This document shows, one piece after another, positions 62,928 to 64,000 of a stretch of 64,000 nucleotides of DNA; position 1 is the stretch's first letter, and each line of letters begins with the position of its first letter. The position numbers and the translations under genes are program-made. Under the pieces are notes generated by a model. The model worked only from the letters and a program-made list of their open reading frames with translations, was not told the origin of the DNA and searched no databases. Source of the stretch: Jiulongibacter sediminis (GTDB taxonomy: Bacteria; Bacteroidota; Bacteroidia; Cytophagales; Spirosomataceae); contig NZ_LGTQ01000016.1 in NCBI RefSeq assembly GCF_001306455.1, forward strand, positions 1 to 64,000. The letters run 5' to 3'.

Positions 62928-63077
62928 GAAAAATCCCTGCCTCAATTTTAGTGACAGGGATTCCGACTTACGTGCTTTCCTAATAATCCATGTGTAGTCA
63001 CGACTTGCGTGACGTCAACTGCGGATTAAATCTTTATGAACTTGTAAAGTTCAAATGTCTTTAGTGCGTGGTGCAAG
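62928..63077 (-). ncRNA. candidate small RNA between smpB and hflX
   Basis: A roughly 150-nt minus-strand interval bounded by a full promoter (63083-63114) and an intrinsic terminator (62932-62962 plus T-rich tail), without a plausible ORF. Predicted helices: GAACTT - 3 nt - AAGTTC (63038-63052), and a two-step hairpin with outer TAATCC / GGATTA (62984-63028) and inner GTCACG / CGTGAC (62997-63013). No known RNA family recognised; a tmRNA was considered and rejected because no tRNA-like T-arm is present. Confidence 0.5.
62932..62962 (-). terminator. terminator of the candidate small RNA
   Basis: AATCCCTG / CAGGGATT 8-bp stem extended by TCA / TGA across a 2-nt bulge; minus strand continues TTTCATTTTT. 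Confidence 0.7.
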
Positions 63078-63082
63078 GAGGA

Positions 63083-63114
63083 CAAATGTATGTACTACCT
63101 TTTGAATTTGCAAC
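63083..63114 (-). promoter_or_regulatory. promoter of the candidate small RNA
   Basis: Minus strand: GTTG (63111-63114), 20-nt spacer, TACATTTG (63083-63090), matching the TAnnTTTG box. Confidence 0.6.
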
Positions 63115-63310
63115 GTTTTCTTTTTTTCAAGTAAAACATTTTTGTGCTTCAAACAAAACTAATCAATGATTAATTCCGTTACGCTCACCATGGTTACGAA
63201 TACTGTGCCAAAGTAACTGAAGCATTTTTTATCAAAAAACTCAAAAAATATTTCTACTTGACAACCAGCGGTTTACCTGTTTTGCTTAATAGAAATCTAA
63301 TTTGATATTG

Positions 63311-63318
63311 TAATTTTG
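63311..63318 (+). promoter_or_regulatory. candidate promoter of hflX
   Basis: TAATTTTG then GCAC, an exact -7 box 40 bases before the probable TTG start. The nearest TTTG is 26 nt upstream, longer than usual. Confidence 0.5.
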
Positions 63319-63358
63319 GCACGAGCCCAAAATCAATCAAAATTAAAACAAAACCAAT

Positions 63359-64000
63359 TTGCTGAATACTCCTTTAATATCAACTTCCAAAAAGAAAGAA
63401 AAATGTGTTTTGGTAGGTCTTATTAGTCAGAATCAGAATAAAGAAAAGACCGAAGAGTACCTAGATGAACTTGCCTTTCTTGCTAAAACTGCCGGCCTCA
63501 AGACGATGAAAGTTTTTGAGCAGCGACTACCGACGCCTGACAATAAGACTTTTGTGGGTAAAGGAAAATTAGAGGAAATCAGAACCTGGATTGACATAAA
63601 CCCGGTGGATGCGATCATTTTTGATGATGACCTTTCTCCTTCTCAGGTAAGAAACCTTGAAGCCAACTTTAAAGATATTAAAGTACTGGACAGGAGCTTG
63701 CTAATTTTGAACATCTTCTCTCAAAGAGCTAAAACAGATCAGGCAAAAAAACAGGTAGAGTTAGCCCAATACCAATACCTTTACCCGCGACTCACCAGAA
63801 TGTGGACTCACCTCAGTAAACAAAAAGGTGGTGTGGGTATGCGTGGCCCGGGTGAGAAAGAGCTGGAAACCGATAAACGTATCGTAAGAGATCGTATCAC
63901 TTTCCTGAAAAAGAAACTGGAGAAAATAGATAAGCAATCTATGACACGCAGAAAAGAGCGGAACAGACTGGTTCGTGTGGCTCTTGTCGGTTATACGAAC
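63359..64000 (+). CDS. hflX: GTPase HflX, cut by the window edge
   Basis: Ribosome-associated GTPase that splits stalled ribosomes. The first 214 residues are visible and the frame runs off the right end. The N-terminal HflX domain has VLVGLISQNQNKEKTEEYLD, PDNKTFVGKGKLEEI, FDDDLSPSQVRNLE, and the signature GGVGMRGPGEKELETDKRIV. The last visible residues VRVALVGYTN begin the G1 P-loop. No ATG precedes the conserved region in frame, so TTG at 63359 (LLNTPLISTSKKKEK) is the likely start. Confidence 0.93.
   Translation, partial: MLNTPLISTSKKKEKCVLVGLISQNQNKEKTEEYLDELAFLAKTAGLKTMKVFEQRLPTPDNKTFVGKGKLEEIRTWIDINPVDAIIFDDDLSPSQVRNLEANFKDIKVLDRSLLILNIFSQRAKTDQAKKQVELAQYQYLYPRLTRMWTHLSKQKGGVGMRGPGEKELETDKRIVRDRITFLKKKLEKIDKQSMTRRKERNRLVRVALVGYTN

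Noticed and set aside
62862-63358. A tmRNA (ssrA) gene next to smpB
   Set aside because: smpB and ssrA are often neighbours, so both strands were read for a tRNA-like T-arm, acceptor pairing and a tag frame. None was found; the sequence resembles only a short hairpin RNA.

Overview
The window is core chromosome of a member of the Bacteroidota, most likely a Cytophagales-type marine or soil bacterium. The evidence is the recurring promoter form TTTG / about 19-21 nt / TAnnTTTG, the near absence of Shine-Dalgarno sites, and lineage-typical genes: fused alpha/beta E1 dehydrogenase, OmpA proteins with thrombospondin type 3 repeats, DUF2911 and DUF1573 proteins, and an alternative complex III plus caa3 oxidase cluster. 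The genus cannot be fixed from this sequence alone. I see no phage, insertion sequence, CRISPR array or origin.

Layout. 0.4-4.4 kb: minus-strand tryptophan operon trpC-trpF-trpB-(Dabb lipoprotein)-trpA, without trpE, trpG or trpD. 4.5-12.8 kb: a DUF1573 protein, the branched-chain 2-oxoacid dehydrogenase E1, an OmpA/TSP3 outer-membrane protein, a secreted M28 peptidase and a ComM/YifB ATPase. 13-14 kb: a short rpsL-rpsG operon. 14.2-26.3 kb: accessory and housekeeping genes: a Tat-exported oxidoreductase, a lipoprotein with three HGxPGHDC repeats, a DUF2911/TPR protein, a sugar-isomerase/NTF2 fusion, a glycosyltransferase with rsmG, tgt with tRNA-Asn, a thioredoxin, and an ECF sigma/anti-sigma/beta-barrel set.

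26.4-41.2 kb: the central expression block, tRNA-Tyr-Gly-Thr-tuf, an MFS transporter, tRNA-Trp-secE-nusG, rplK-rplA-rplJ-rplL and rpoB-rpoC, with clear promoters and terminators. 41.4-42.9 kb: glmM. 42.9-59.4 kb: a 15-gene minus-strand respiratory locus. It encodes alternative complex III (actA-F), caa3 oxidase subunits II and I, then after an internal hairpin the heme A and heme O synthases, two subunit III proteins, subunit IV, a Sco chaperone, DUF420 and a small CxxC membrane protein. Together these would oxidise menaquinol, pass electrons through c-type cytochromes to the CuA/heme a3-CuB oxidase, and build its cofactors. 59.6-62.9 kb: tRNA-Cys, rpsA, an HNH nuclease and smpB. The window ends inside hflX.

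Most of the window is ordinary core genome, and I found no convincing new multi-gene system. The best leads are two unannotated promoter-to-terminator intervals that look like small RNAs (41.26-41.38 kb plus, 62.93-63.09 kb minus), the HGxPGHDC repeat lipoprotein, a hairpin terminator inside the respiratory operon, a tRNA-guanine transglycosylase lacking its zinc cysteines, and start codons of smpB and tgt that sit almost on their predicted transcription starts.
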